Assembly: GCA_016787525.1 (NCBI GenBank)
Contig: JAEUUP010000048.1
Location: 1-62,883, forward strand
From: Saprospiraceae bacterium
Lineage (GTDB): Bacteria; Bacteroidota; Bacteroidia; Chitinophagales; Saprospiraceae
Length of the DNA stretch: 62,883 bases
Direction of reading: 5' to 3'
This document shows, in pieces, positions 55,496 through 62,883 of the stretch; position 1 is the stretch's first letter, and every line of letters starts with the position of its first letter. Under the pieces are notes generated by a model. The model was not told where the DNA came from. It made no database searches and saw nothing but the letters and a program-made list of their open reading frames with translations. A program made the translations under genes and the position numbers.

Positions 55496-58114
55496 ATGAA
55501 AACACCTTTTTTCATCGGCTTGTTTATTGTATCTTTTGTTAATCTTTTTGCCCAAAAAAACGATTATGTCAAGGGGCAAATATTAGTCCATCTTGTGAAT
55601 ACTCAAGATGTGACGAAACTGACAGCAGATTTTGCTTTAAACCAAACGCCCGAACAATTAGCACCGTCATTTGCTATTTTTCGCCTGTTTGTTAACGAAA
55701 ATCAAGACGAAAAAACACTTTTGTATGCTCTCAGAAAGCACCCCTCAGTATTAGCTGCTCAATTCAATCATATTTTAGAAGACCGTGCAACACCCAATGA
55801 CACACGTTATGCTCAACAATGGCACCACAACAATCCGGGGGGCAGTCCTGCGGTTGCCGATGCGGATATGGATACTGATGATGCGTGGAATATTACAAAA
55901 GGAGGCATTACAACTGATGGTGATTCCATTGTAGTGGCTGTGATTGACAATGGAACAAATTTGCAACACCCCGATTTGCAGCAAAATTTATGGTTCAATC
56001 GTCGAGAAATACCTGATAATGGGATTGATGACGACCAAAATGGTTATATTGATGATTTTCGAGGTTGGAATGCCGCTGTCAGGAACGATGTCGTGGACGG
56101 TGGTACGCATGGGGTAGAAGTGGAAGGTGTGATTGGGGCAGTTGGTAACAACAATCGGGGTGTAGCAGGTGTGAATTGGTCTGTCAAAATAATGTCTGTT
56201 GTCTATGATGGGAGTGAAGCCTCAGTGATTGCGAGTTATGCCTATGTTTTTGCTCAAAGAAAACTTTATAATGCAACACAAGGCAAACGCGGCGCATTTG
56301 TCGTGGCAACAAATTCTTCGTTTGGCTCGCCCAATCGTTTCCCGAACGATGCGCCTTTGTGGTGTGCGATGTATGATTCCTTGGGTAAAGTTGGTATTTT
56401 GAGTTTTGGTGCAACGGCTAATAATAATGTGGATGTTGACCAAGTGGGTGACTTACCTTCGACTTGTCCGAGTGATTATTTGGTTGTTGTGACAGCAACC
56501 GACAACCGCGATGTGAAAGCAACTGATGCCGCTTTTGGTGTGACACATGTAGATGTTGCTGCTCCGGGTGTCGGTATTTGGACGACTTCTCCTAATGGTG
56601 ATTATACAGCAGTGCGTGGCACATCGTTGGCTTGTCCGATGGTTGCAGGCATTGCGGCATTGGCTTATGCAGTGCCGTGTAGCGATTTCATCAATTTTGC
56701 TAAACGAAATCCCACAAGTGCCGCTTTATTTCTCAAAGATTGGATACTGAGGGGGGCAGAAAGTAAAATTGATTTGATGGATAAAATAAAAACAGGCGGA
56801 CGAGTCAATGCTTTCTTGACCATTCAAAAAGTAGCGCAATACTGCGGCGCGTGTCCTCAACCTGCCAATGTCAAAGTCTCTGCAACGACCAATTCAGCAC
56901 AAGTGTCTATGGTTTTTATGACAACTGCCACGACACTCGAAGCCCGTTATCGTTCGGTTGGTGCAACGATTTGGACACCTATTGCCGCAACAACTGCCCC
57001 CCTCAGTATTTCAGGTCTGCAAGCGTGTACTTTCTACGAATTAGAAATAAAAGTCGCTTGTACAGGTGTGTCAAGCCCGCCTTTAGTCGTGACTTTCCGA
57101 ACGGATGGTTGTTGTAGCTATCCCGAAAATGTTTTGATTTCCAAAGTTTTAGAAAATCAAATAACGGTTCAAGTATCAAAAGTAACGGCATCAACAGGCT
57201 ATCGTGTTTGTTTGAAAGAAACAACAACAGGCGTTTGCGCAGTGGATAAAACTTTTACAGATACCACATTTATTGTCAATAGTTTAAAAAAGTGTCAGAA
57301 CTATCAAGTCTCTGTTCAAACGCTTTGCGCCAATAATGTGCAAAGTAAAGACACGCTTTTGACCGTTAGAACCAAAGGTTGTGGAACGTGCTACGATTCT
57401 ATCTATTGTCGCTCATCGGGTAGCACTACGAGCGAATGGATTGACAGCTTTAGCGTAGCGGATTTTAAGTTTTTTTCGGGAAAAAATGGAGGTTATGCGC
57501 GGTTCGATACGGTTTCAACAACGCTTTTGGCAGGTAAAACATATCCAGTTTCATTGAAACCCAATTTTTCGGGTTCTGCTTTCACACAAGGGGCAAGAGT
57601 GTGGATTGACCTCAATCAAGATGGCGATTTTGATGATGCAGGTGAACAAATCTTTGAGTTTCCTCGATTTTCTGCGACGACAACTGGGACGATTACGATA
57701 CCAACCACTGCCAAAACTGGCATCGCTCTGATGCGTGTGAGTATGAAATATGTGGGTTTTTCGGGAATATATCCGACAGCTTGCGAAAGTTTTTCGGGCG
57801 GTGAAGTCGAAGATTTTTGTATTCGATTGGACAATCGCATTCCGACTCAAGACATACTGAGGGGGCAAAACTTCACCATTTTTCCCAATCCTTTTTCTCA
57901 GTTTTTGACCATTCGCAATGCTCATTTCGATAAAACTGTGGTGAAAAGTATCGAAGTCCTAAGTTTAGAAGGTAGAAGCCTGTATGTCAAACAAATAGAA
58001 AACCTGTTCGATGAATTGACTTTGACGGATTTACCACCCCTGAGTATGGGTGTTTATTTTATCAAAATTCAGACAGAACAAGGCATTTGGGTCTCTAAAA
58101 TTGTCCGAAATTGA
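55496..58114 (+). CDS. Secreted subtilisin-family protease with fibronectin-type, GEVED and T9SS domains
   Basis: 872 residues from the ATG at 55496, which begins a signal peptide (TPFFIGLFIVSFVNLFAQ). Catalytic triad: Asp in VAVIDNGTNLQHPDL, His in GGTHGVEVEGVIGA, and Ser in RGTSLACPMVAGIAAL. Then two fibronectin-type-III-like domains, a GEVED domain (WIDLNQDGDFDDAGEQIF, GEVEDFCI) and a T9SS type A tail. An extracellular protease. Four copies of the iterated word, one (57855) in the linker before the sorting domain. Confidence 0.92.
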   Translation: MKTPFFIGLFIVSFVNLFAQKNDYVKGQILVHLVNTQDVTKLTADFALNQTPEQLAPSFAIFRLFVNENQDEKTLLYALRKHPSVLAAQFNHILEDRATPNDTRYAQQWHHNNPGGSPAVADADMDTDDAWNITKGGITTDGDSIVVAVIDNGTNLQHPDLQQNLWFNRREIPDNGIDDDQNGYIDDFRGWNAAVRNDVVDGGTHGVEVEGVIGAVGNNNRGVAGVNWSVKIMSVVYDGSEASVIASYAYVFAQRKLYNATQGKRGAFVVATNSSFGSPNRFPNDAPLWCAMYDSLGKVGILSFGATANNNVDVDQVGDLPSTCPSDYLVVVTATDNRDVKATDAAFGVTHVDVAAPGVGIWTTSPNGDYTAVRGTSLACPMVAGIAALAYAVPCSDFINFAKRNPTSAALFLKDWILRGAESKIDLMDKIKTGGRVNAFLTIQKVAQYCGACPQPANVKVSATTNSAQVSMVFMTTATTLEARYRSVGATIWTPIAATTAPLSISGLQACTFYELEIKVACTGVSSPPLVVTFRTDGCCSYPENVLISKVLENQITVQVSKVTASTGYRVCLKETTTGVCAVDKTFTDTTFIVNSLKKCQNYQVSVQTLCANNVQSKDTLLTVRTKGCGTCYDSIYCRSSGSTTSEWIDSFSVADFKFFSGKNGGYARFDTVSTTLLAGKTYPVSLKPNFSGSAFTQGARVWIDLNQDGDFDDAGEQIFEFPRFSATTTGTITIPTTAKTGIALMRVSMKYVGFSGIYPTACESFSGGEVEDFCIRLDNRIPTQDILRGQNFTIFPNPFSQFLTIRNAHFDKTVVKSIEVLSLEGRSLYVKQIENLFDELTLTDLPPLSMGVYFIKIQTEQGIWVSKIVRN

Positions 58115-58130
58115 GATATTTCGAGAGTAC

Positions 58131-58367
58131 ATTGTGTTGATTCTACGAATCAAAGGTCAAAAGCTTTTATTTGTTATGTTATAAATATATTGTCACTACG
58201 CGACAAAAAACACTTCAATCATCTGTTACGTAGAGACAACGTTAACAATCCAATCATTTGTTACATTAAAGACAATGCTAACGATTCTAACATCTGTCGC
58301 GTTAGCGACAACATATTTATAACAACTCAAATAACTTTCATGCTTTGATTCGTAGAATCAACACAAT
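58131..58367. repeat. Large imperfect palindrome, MITE-like
   Basis: A perfect 25-bp terminal inverted repeat (58131-58155 with 58343-58367, beginning ATTGTGTTGATTC), continuing imperfectly inward for about 75 bp (TTATAAATAT, CGCGACA). The loop of about 90 bp holds three degenerate repeats of about 36 bp beginning TCATCTGTTAC. No open frame. It could be a non-autonomous transposon or a structured RNA. Confidence 0.7.
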
Positions 58368-58507
58368 CCGTTTCAAGCAAAAAAGGTTTTCAAAAGTTTC
58401 CCGAACCCCAACTGTGAATTGCAGTTTTAAATCTAAAACGATACTTTTGCACCCTAAAAAGCACTTCCTCTCCCAGAGGAGGTGCTTGAACAGTATTTTT
58501 TCATTTA

Positions 58508-58670
58508 GTAACGAGTAAGTAATAATGTGGTTAAAGCTATAGGTATCCGATACAGAAATTTGAATTGTTTTCTACTTTTTTTCAAAAAAAAGTAGAAAAC
58601 AATTCAAATTTCTGTATCGGATACCTGCGCTTGAAAAGACAGTTTGACCAAGTTATTATTTACTGGTTAC
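58508..58670. repeat. Nested palindrome with a 42-bp perfect stem
   Basis: A perfect 42-bp inverted repeat (58541-58582 with 58584-58625) around a single base, nested in a wider imperfect palindrome starting GTAACGAGTAAG and ending in its complement. One arm of the shell has an extra 15-bp asymmetric piece near GCGCTTGAAAAGAC. The architecture resembles the 7298 and 43440 elements, but the shell sequence differs. Confidence 0.75.
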
Positions 58671-58731
58671 TTACCAATTAATTATTTTGAACAAATCAGT
58701 TTTAGAATCATCCGAAACATCGCTTTCGACT

Positions 58732-59958
58732 ATGCCACACTCGCAGAAACAAATCTTGAAAAGCCACCGATTGGACAGTTTGCGTTATGAAATTCGTGGA
58801 CCCATTTACGAGCGGGCTTTGTACTTGCAACAGCAAGGTTTTAAAATCACCAATTTGAATATCGGTAATCCTGCCGCCTTTGGTTTTGATGCACCCGATG
58901 AGATTGTACATGATATTCTTGCCAATATTCGCGATGCACAAGGTTATGCCGATTCGCGTGGTTTGTTTGCTGCCCGCAAAGCTGTGCAACATTATTATCA
59001 AACAGTGGGTGTTAAAAATACGCAAATTGAAGATGTTTTCATTGGCAACGGTGTGAGCGAATTGATTGTCATGTGTATGCAAGGGCTTATCAATAATGGC
59101 GACGAAGTGCTTGTACCAACACCCGATTATCCTCTTTGGACAGCAGCGGTTGGTCTATGTGGCGGTAAAGCCATTCACTATATGTGCGATGAAGGCAGCG
59201 ATTGGAATCCCGATTTGAAAGATTTAGAATCTAAAATCACAGCAAAAACAAAGGCTCTTGTCCTTATCAATCCCAACAATCCAACAGGGGCGGTGTATGA
59301 GAGAGAAGTGGTTGAGAAGTTCGTCAAAATTGCCGAAAAACACCAATTGATTCTTTTTTCTGATGAAATCTACGATAAAATCTTGTACGATGGCGCGGTG
59401 CATCATTCAGTTGCCCCTTTGGTACACGATACTTTAGCCATTGTTTTTGGTGGTTTATCGAAGAACTATCGCGCTTGCGGATTCAGAGGTGGATGGATGA
59501 TTATGTGTGGTGCAAAACATCGCGCAAAATCCTATATCGAAGGTTTGACTTTATTGGCTTCGATGCGTTTGTGTGCCAATGTGATGGCTCAATTCGGTAT
59601 TCAAACGGCATTAGGTGGTTATCAAAGTATCAATGACTTGGTGATACCAACAGGACGTTTATATAAACAAATGGAGTTGTGTTACAATACATTAATGACC
59701 ATCCCAGGCGTTTCGTGTGTGCGACCCAAAGGAGCGATGTATTGTTTTCCAAAAATAGACCTCAAACAATTCGATCTCAAAGACGACGACGATTTTGTTT
59801 TAGGTCTTTTAGAAGAAAAACACATCTTGGTCGTCGCAGGCAATGGTTTCAACTATCCGACGAATGACCATTTTAGAATTGTCTTTTTGCCACCCACCGA
59901 AATGCTTGGCGGAGCAATGAATCATATCGCTGACTTTCTACAATCGCAACGATTCTAA
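58732..59958 (+). CDS. PLP-dependent aminotransferase (AlaA/AspC-like)
   Basis: 408 residues from the ATG at 58732 (a TTG at 58687 would add 15 codons unlike the family). INPNNPTGAVYE and the PLP lysine in GGLSKNYRACGFRGGW are clear, and the N-terminus (SLRYEIRGPIYERALYL) matches the AlaA alanine-aminotransferase group. Probably makes alanine from pyruvate and glutamate. No iterated word inside. Confidence 0.88.
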   Translation: MPHSQKQILKSHRLDSLRYEIRGPIYERALYLQQQGFKITNLNIGNPAAFGFDAPDEIVHDILANIRDAQGYADSRGLFAARKAVQHYYQTVGVKNTQIEDVFIGNGVSELIVMCMQGLINNGDEVLVPTPDYPLWTAAVGLCGGKAIHYMCDEGSDWNPDLKDLESKITAKTKALVLINPNNPTGAVYEREVVEKFVKIAEKHQLILFSDEIYDKILYDGAVHHSVAPLVHDTLAIVFGGLSKNYRACGFRGGWMIMCGAKHRAKSYIEGLTLLASMRLCANVMAQFGIQTALGGYQSINDLVIPTGRLYKQMELCYNTLMTIPGVSCVRPKGAMYCFPKIDLKQFDLKDDDDFVLGLLEEKHILVVAGNGFNYPTNDHFRIVFLPPTEMLGGAMNHIADFLQSQRF

Positions 59959-60105
59959 AAAATCAGTCACTTTATACGCCTAAAAAGCCACGAATCAACA
60001 GATTCGACGAATGGACGGATTGACTCAGACTTTTTGAGAACCCATCATTTTGTCGCTTGTGTTCATTTGTGGCTTTTTTATTCTTCGCTTGTTGGGAGGG
60101 GGGGG

Positions 60106-60167
60106 TACTGAGGGGGTAGTGGATAATTATTTTGATAAAAATTATTTTGAAGATTACCCCCTCAGTA
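60106..60167. repeat. Inverted pair of the iterated word
   Basis: TACTGAGGGGGTA at 60106-60118 and TACCCCCTCAGTA at 60155-60167, with an AT-rich loop of 36 bases. It lies in the gap between the aminotransferase and the IS200-type element and could form a large stem-loop. Nothing else is recognisable in 59959-60240. Confidence 0.8.
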
Positions 60168-60242
60168 ATCGAAACCCAATTCATACAAATCATGAAGAGT
60201 GTGTGCGAGCCAATGAATAGTGTTGAATGAGATTGGGTAATT

Positions 60243-61096
60243 TTTTCTGCCATTTGGGTGCAGTTGCGACTTGTTACTAATAATTTTTAAGCGCACGAAT
60301 CACATCTAACATCTTGTAACCGCTGATTTCAATCGGCGGCCTTAAACACAACCCTCCTCTCACATCTCACATCTTTACAAAACATCACATCATTACCCTC
60401 CTTTTTATAAAAAATACACAATATCATCTAAAACCAAAGTGAATAAATTACATTTGTCGCACATAAAACAAATATTATTAAACATCAAAATGAAAAACTT
60501 ATGGCACATGTCCGTATTTGGGTTCACACTGTATGGGGAACAAAAAAACGAACACCCTTCATGCACAGTAAAAGCAAAAGAATAGATTTATTCAAACACA
60601 TCAAATCCTATGCAAAAGAAAAAAAGATATATTTAGACTTCATCAATGGTGAAGCCGATCATGTACATTGCCTCATATCAATAGCTTGCGATCAAAATAT
60701 TGCTCAAATTATGAAACTGCTAAAAGGAGAAAGCGCACATCATGCCCATGAAATGAAACTTTTTGCACCTGATTTTGATTGGGCTGATGATTATTATGCG
60801 GTTTCTGTTAGCCAATCACACGTCGAAGCAGTCCGCGACTATATCAAAAATCAAGAGTCACACCACAAAAAAAAGACATTCGCAGAAGAATGTCAAGAGT
60901 TTATCACCAAATATGGCTTCGTGCGGATGTTGGGTTGATGGATGTGATGTCTTGTAAAGATGTGAGATGTGAGGGGTGGGTTGAGTTAGGCCGCCGATTG
61001 AAATCGGCGGTTACAAGATTTTAGATGTGATTCGTACGTTAAAAAAGATAGCGGGAACAAAGCGCAACTGCACCCATCTTTCATACACCATGAGGC
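60243..61096 (+). mobile_element. IS200/RAYT-type element with long inverted flanks
   Basis: Flanks of about 145 bp, 60243-60390 and 60945-61096, are nearly perfect inverted repeats of each other. Each contains a REP-like hairpin (CCGCTGAT/ATCGGCGG around TTCA) and ends with TGGGTGCAGTTGC. The Y1 transposase lies between them. This is the plan of a REP-associated tyrosine transposase with a REP pair. No clear direct repeats bound it. Confidence 0.8.
60501..60938 (+). CDS. IS200-like Y1 transposase (RAYT type)
   Basis: 145 residues. The HUH metal motif is His 54-Val-His 56 (ADHVHCLI) and the catalytic Tyr is 114 in VRDYIKNQ. Full length for a Y1 transposase, so likely functional. It cuts and joins single-stranded hairpin ends; REP hairpins in the flanks are the likely substrate. 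Confidence 0.92.
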   Translation: MAHVRIWVHTVWGTKKRTPFMHSKSKRIDLFKHIKSYAKEKKIYLDFINGEADHVHCLISIACDQNIAQIMKLLKGESAHHAHEMKLFAPDFDWADDYYAVSVSQSHVEAVRDYIKNQESHHKKKTFAEECQEFITKYGFVRMLG

Positions 61097-61229
61097 GGAA
61101 CAAACCTCAACTGCACCCAGTTCAAGGTACAATAGAGTTATCTTTAGTTTCTTTGAATTATTATTCAGTTATTGTGATTTTAGGAAAGTTGCCGAAAGGA
61201 TATGTATCAGAAAATATAAAAACCATAAA

Positions 61230-61460
61230 ATGGAGAAAAATGAATTTATAAAGAAGATAGAAGAAGGGCTTGCTCAAAATTATACATTTACTGAATTCAG
61301 AGATATTCTCATACAGTTCAAAGAAGAAGGAGGGACTCAAGAAGATGCGTACAATTTATTGCATAATATGGCTTTAAAAAACGACTACTACCAAGATGAC
61401 TTATTTGATATTCTTGATATCGTATCAGGTTGGTGTAGATATGATTTAAGAGTCTTTTAA
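61230..61460 (+). CDS. Small hypothetical protein
   Basis: 76 residues, helical and acidic (EKNEFIKKIEEGLAQNYTF, EDAYNLLHNMALKNDYYQDD). Good codon pattern and an ATG with no overlap to other genes. It resembles small orphan or immunity-like proteins of the phylum, but no family can be named. It follows the IS200-type element and is followed by the iterated word and a terminator. Confidence 0.6.
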   Translation: MEKNEFIKKIEEGLAQNYTFTEFRDILIQFKEEGGTQEDAYNLLHNMALKNDYYQDDLFDILDIVSGWCRYDLRVF

Positions 61461-61496
61461 CTTGCAGATTACCCCCCTCAGTAGTAATTAACTACA

Positions 61497-61550
61497 AAAG
61501 AAAAAGGTCATACAAGTAGCTTACGCTGACTTATATGACCTTTTTCTTTT
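61497..61550. terminator. Bidirectional terminator
   Basis: A 17-bp stem (AAAAGAAAAAGGTCATA with its complement) with a further inner AAGT/ACTT pairing, between the small gene and the convergent secreted-protein gene. Confidence 0.85.
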
Positions 61551-61587
61551 GAAGATTTTTTCAAGTGACAACCCCGAAATCGAGTTT

Positions 61588-62202
61588 TTATTTCACAACC
61601 GTTTGATAAAAGGTTTCGTCGCCTGCCATCACTTCTATGATATAAACACCATTAGGCAAATCAGAAAGATTGTAACGTTTGTGCAAATCCAAAACCACAT
61701 AGTGTTTGTCTTGCTTCACTTTGCGTCCTTCATTATCCGTGATGGTCACAGTGATGTTGTTGTAATTACCCAAAAGGACGTTGACATCCAATTTGTTTTC
61801 TTTGAAATTCACAACAGGGATGAATTTTTCTTTCTTTTCAAGTTCCGTCATTGTCAAACCGTCTTTTGTGACTTCAAAGGGTTGGACAGTACGGATTGTT
61901 TTTTTCGTGACGGTCAATGTATAGCTACCGTTAGGCATTTGTGACATATTGTAACGTTTCACGAAGTTTTGTGTTTCTTTCACCGTTTCGTTAATCAAAA
62001 CATTGTCGTCAGCATCTTTAATCACGATGGTAACGGTTTCTTTCTGAACGCTGCCGAGATTGACGACAATACCTTTTTGAGCAGCAGAAATTTTGACAGA
62101 AGTACCAGCCAAATCGAATGAACTTTCGACAACGTTTGCTGATAATGTCGTTGAAAATAAGGTTGCAACGAATGCTAATGCAAATAAGAATGACTTTTTC
62201 AT
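61588..62202 (-). CDS. Small secreted protein with tandem T9SS-tail-like domains
   Basis: 204 residues. Signal peptide (MKKSFLFALAFVATLFSTTLSA) followed by two similar beta domains of about 85 residues, each ending with a motif like RYN(M/L)S(Q/D)(M/L)PNG(S/V)Y. The last ends IEVMAGDETFYQTVVK. The domains look like the NG-x-Y end of T9SS sorting domains or DUF3244. Possibly surface attached. Function unknown. Confidence 0.7.
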   Translation of the reverse strand: MKKSFLFALAFVATLFSTTLSANVVESSFDLAGTSVKISAAQKGIVVNLGSVQKETVTIVIKDADDNVLINETVKETQNFVKRYNMSQMPNGSYTLTVTKKTIRTVQPFEVTKDGLTMTELEKKEKFIPVVNFKENKLDVNVLLGNYNNITVTITDNEGRKVKQDKHYVVLDLHKRYNLSDLPNGVYIIEVMAGDETFYQTVVK

Positions 62203-62448
62203 GACTTTAAAAAATTAAATTTGTTAAACAATTGAGTGAATGATTTGATTTAGCCAAAACGGCTTTTTAAAAATATTATTTTATGCAAAGTTTTTTATTT
62301 TTATTTTTATTTTTTTTGATGGCGATATAGGCATAACCATACGAAACTAAATTTGGTTCAACGAGATTCTGAAATTTTTGCTTTTTTCTGCTCGTTTATT
62401 TTTCTGTTGTCCTCGACTGTCGCAATCTCTTTTGTTGCTAATATGATG

Positions 62449-62481
62449 CAAAGATAGAGGCAGAAGTTACAGGCTGTCAAA
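62449..62481 (-). promoter_or_regulatory. Promoter with TTTG and TATCTTTG boxes
   Basis: Minus-strand TTTG (62478-62481), a 21-bp spacer and TATCTTTG (62449-62456), close to the Bacteroidota consensus. Transcription would start near 62442, leaving a leader of about 240 bases before the start codon at 62202. Confidence 0.55.
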
Positions 62482-62655
62482 TCACATTCGGCGAATCGTA
62501 GCAAAAACAGGTTTAAAGTGCGTTAAAAACCGTCTAAAGCGTTTTTTTACTGAGGGGGTGTTCTGTGAAAATGAAAACCTATGCCCTCATAAAAAGTTTT
62601 TGATTTTAAAGAACTGGGAGAGCATCGCATACATCTCCTACCCAAATTTTGTTAT

Positions 62656-62758
62656 AAAAAATCACTTTTTACGAGTGTAAAAAGACTTTTTATAACTGTA
62701 AATTGGTTTTTTCAATTGTAAAAAGACTTTCTACAACTGTAAATGGGAATGTTCAAAA
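62656..62758. repeat. Degenerate 20/21-bp tandem repeat
   Basis: About five units that begin GTAAAAAGACTT or GTAAATTGG, two of them (62677-62697 and 62718-62738) nearly the same, at 20-21 bp spacing. It is the third 21-bp periodic array in the window. Besides it and one copy of the iterated word (62548), the region 62490-62883 shows nothing gene-like. Confidence 0.6.
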
Positions 62759-62883
62759 AAGTGTGTCAAGGAGTAAAAATATTAAAAAATAAAATTTCCC
62801 ACATTTTACAGACGTTAGCCAACAATGTTTTAGTGGCTGGGTCTGCCTTATCCACATTTCAATGCTTTGACAAATTTTAAAAT

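Larger units (their letters stand above)
347..62558. repeat. Highly iterated word ATACTGAGGGGG (about 56 copies)
   Basis: Core ACTGAGGGG on the plus strand begins near 347, 5870, 8530, 17578, 18273, 19810, 20998, 24791, 29149, 31688, 33502, 36304, 36950, 38001, 40297, 45147, 45865, 46465, 48670, 50661, 52115, 56744, 57855, 60106 and 62548. The complement CCCCTCAGT begins near 2338, 3496, 3584, 4400, 7141, 8486, 12988, 16591, 21564, 22564, 22671, 23714, 25382, 27902, 28823, 32758, 33013, 34261, 34970, 40817, 41176, 42653, 43940, 49405, 49733, 50477, 52599, 55741, 56997, 60157 and 61472. Most copies are preceded by T or AT, and the G run varies from 4 to 8. Copies lie in genes, in either orientation, and between genes. 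The chance expectation for this 9-mer on both strands of 63 kb is about 0.5. The distribution resembles a DNA-uptake sequence; that role is inference. Confidence 0.95.

Noticed and set aside
61549-61944. 131-codon plus-strand frame
   Set aside because: It is the reverse of the secreted-protein gene at 61588-62202, which has a clear signal peptide and repeats.
347-62558. Chi or KOPS-like reading of the iterated word
   Set aside because: Orientation is balanced across the window, whereas those signals are strand-biased within a replichore. A one-window view cannot fully exclude a replication-related role.
1-62883. tRNA or rRNA genes
   Set aside because: I looked for T-loop and acceptor patterns and for conserved rRNA segments and found none. 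A dedicated scan could still pick up one.

Overview
The window looks like a chromosomal segment of a Bacteroidota bacterium, probably a Cytophagales-type gliding or environmental lineage. The signs are C-terminal type IX secretion (T9SS) sorting domains on several secreted enzymes, promoter boxes matching the Bacteroidota TAnnTTTG element, few visible Shine-Dalgarno sites, and families largely typical of this phylum (DUF3467, PUR-alpha-like DUF3276, DUF3810, DUF6794, a TPP-controlled TonB receptor). No rRNA or tRNA gene was seen.

Layout. 1-1.2 kb: end of a nested-palindrome repeat, then a 21-bp minisatellite. 1.2-8.5 kb: patatin-like lipase, MnmH, a lipoprotein, class A PBP, PyrB. 8.6-12.5 kb: two secreted T9SS proteins (M43 metalloprotease with dockerin; beta-propeller-like protein). 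12.8-16.9 kb: a rearrangement-prone island with 113-bp direct repeats around an orphan toxin-tip/immunity pair, and an IS256-family element inserted in a 40-unit 21-bp array. 16.9-23.1 kb: DDAH-like hydrolase, PhyH oxygenase, NadR-like kinase, methyltransferase, GH44 glucanase. 23.2-29.1 kb: TPP riboswitch and TonB receptor, infC-rpmI-rplT, FNR and ferredoxin. 29.3-37.1 kb: DUF3467, PUR protein, LytS/LytTR two-component pair, glycosyltransferase, lptE-TPR-secG, mqnD. 37.2-52.1 kb: candidate sigma-54 small RNA, fbp, WD40 protein, amidohydrolase, peptide-binding lipoprotein, second full nested palindrome, ilvE, nucleoside phosphorylase, DUF697 protein, arginine deiminase, DUF3810, PAP2. 52.2-62.9 kb: ZIP transporter, AAA-ATPase/PD-(D/E)XK protein, DUF6794, T9SS subtilase, two large palindromic elements, aminotransferase, IS200/RAYT element, small secreted protein.

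The strongest unexplained signal is a short word, ATACTGAGGGGG (core ACTGAGGGG), found about 56 times on both strands (25 plus, 31 minus by hand count), about once per 1.1 kb, where chance predicts less than one. It lies inside genes in several reading frames (as ILRG, TEG, PSV, PLS or PPQY), between genes, and as inverted pairs that form terminator-like stems. That is how DNA-uptake sequences behave in Neisseria and Haemophilus. I know of no described uptake sequence in Bacteroidota, but I could not search. A second unusual feature is a family of nested palindromes with a conserved outer shell and a perfect inner stem whose sequence differs between copies.

Functionally, the housekeeping genes cover pyrimidine synthesis, cell wall synthesis, translation, LPS transport, menaquinone synthesis and gluconeogenesis. 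The accessory layer is secreted hydrolases, repeats and small mobile elements.
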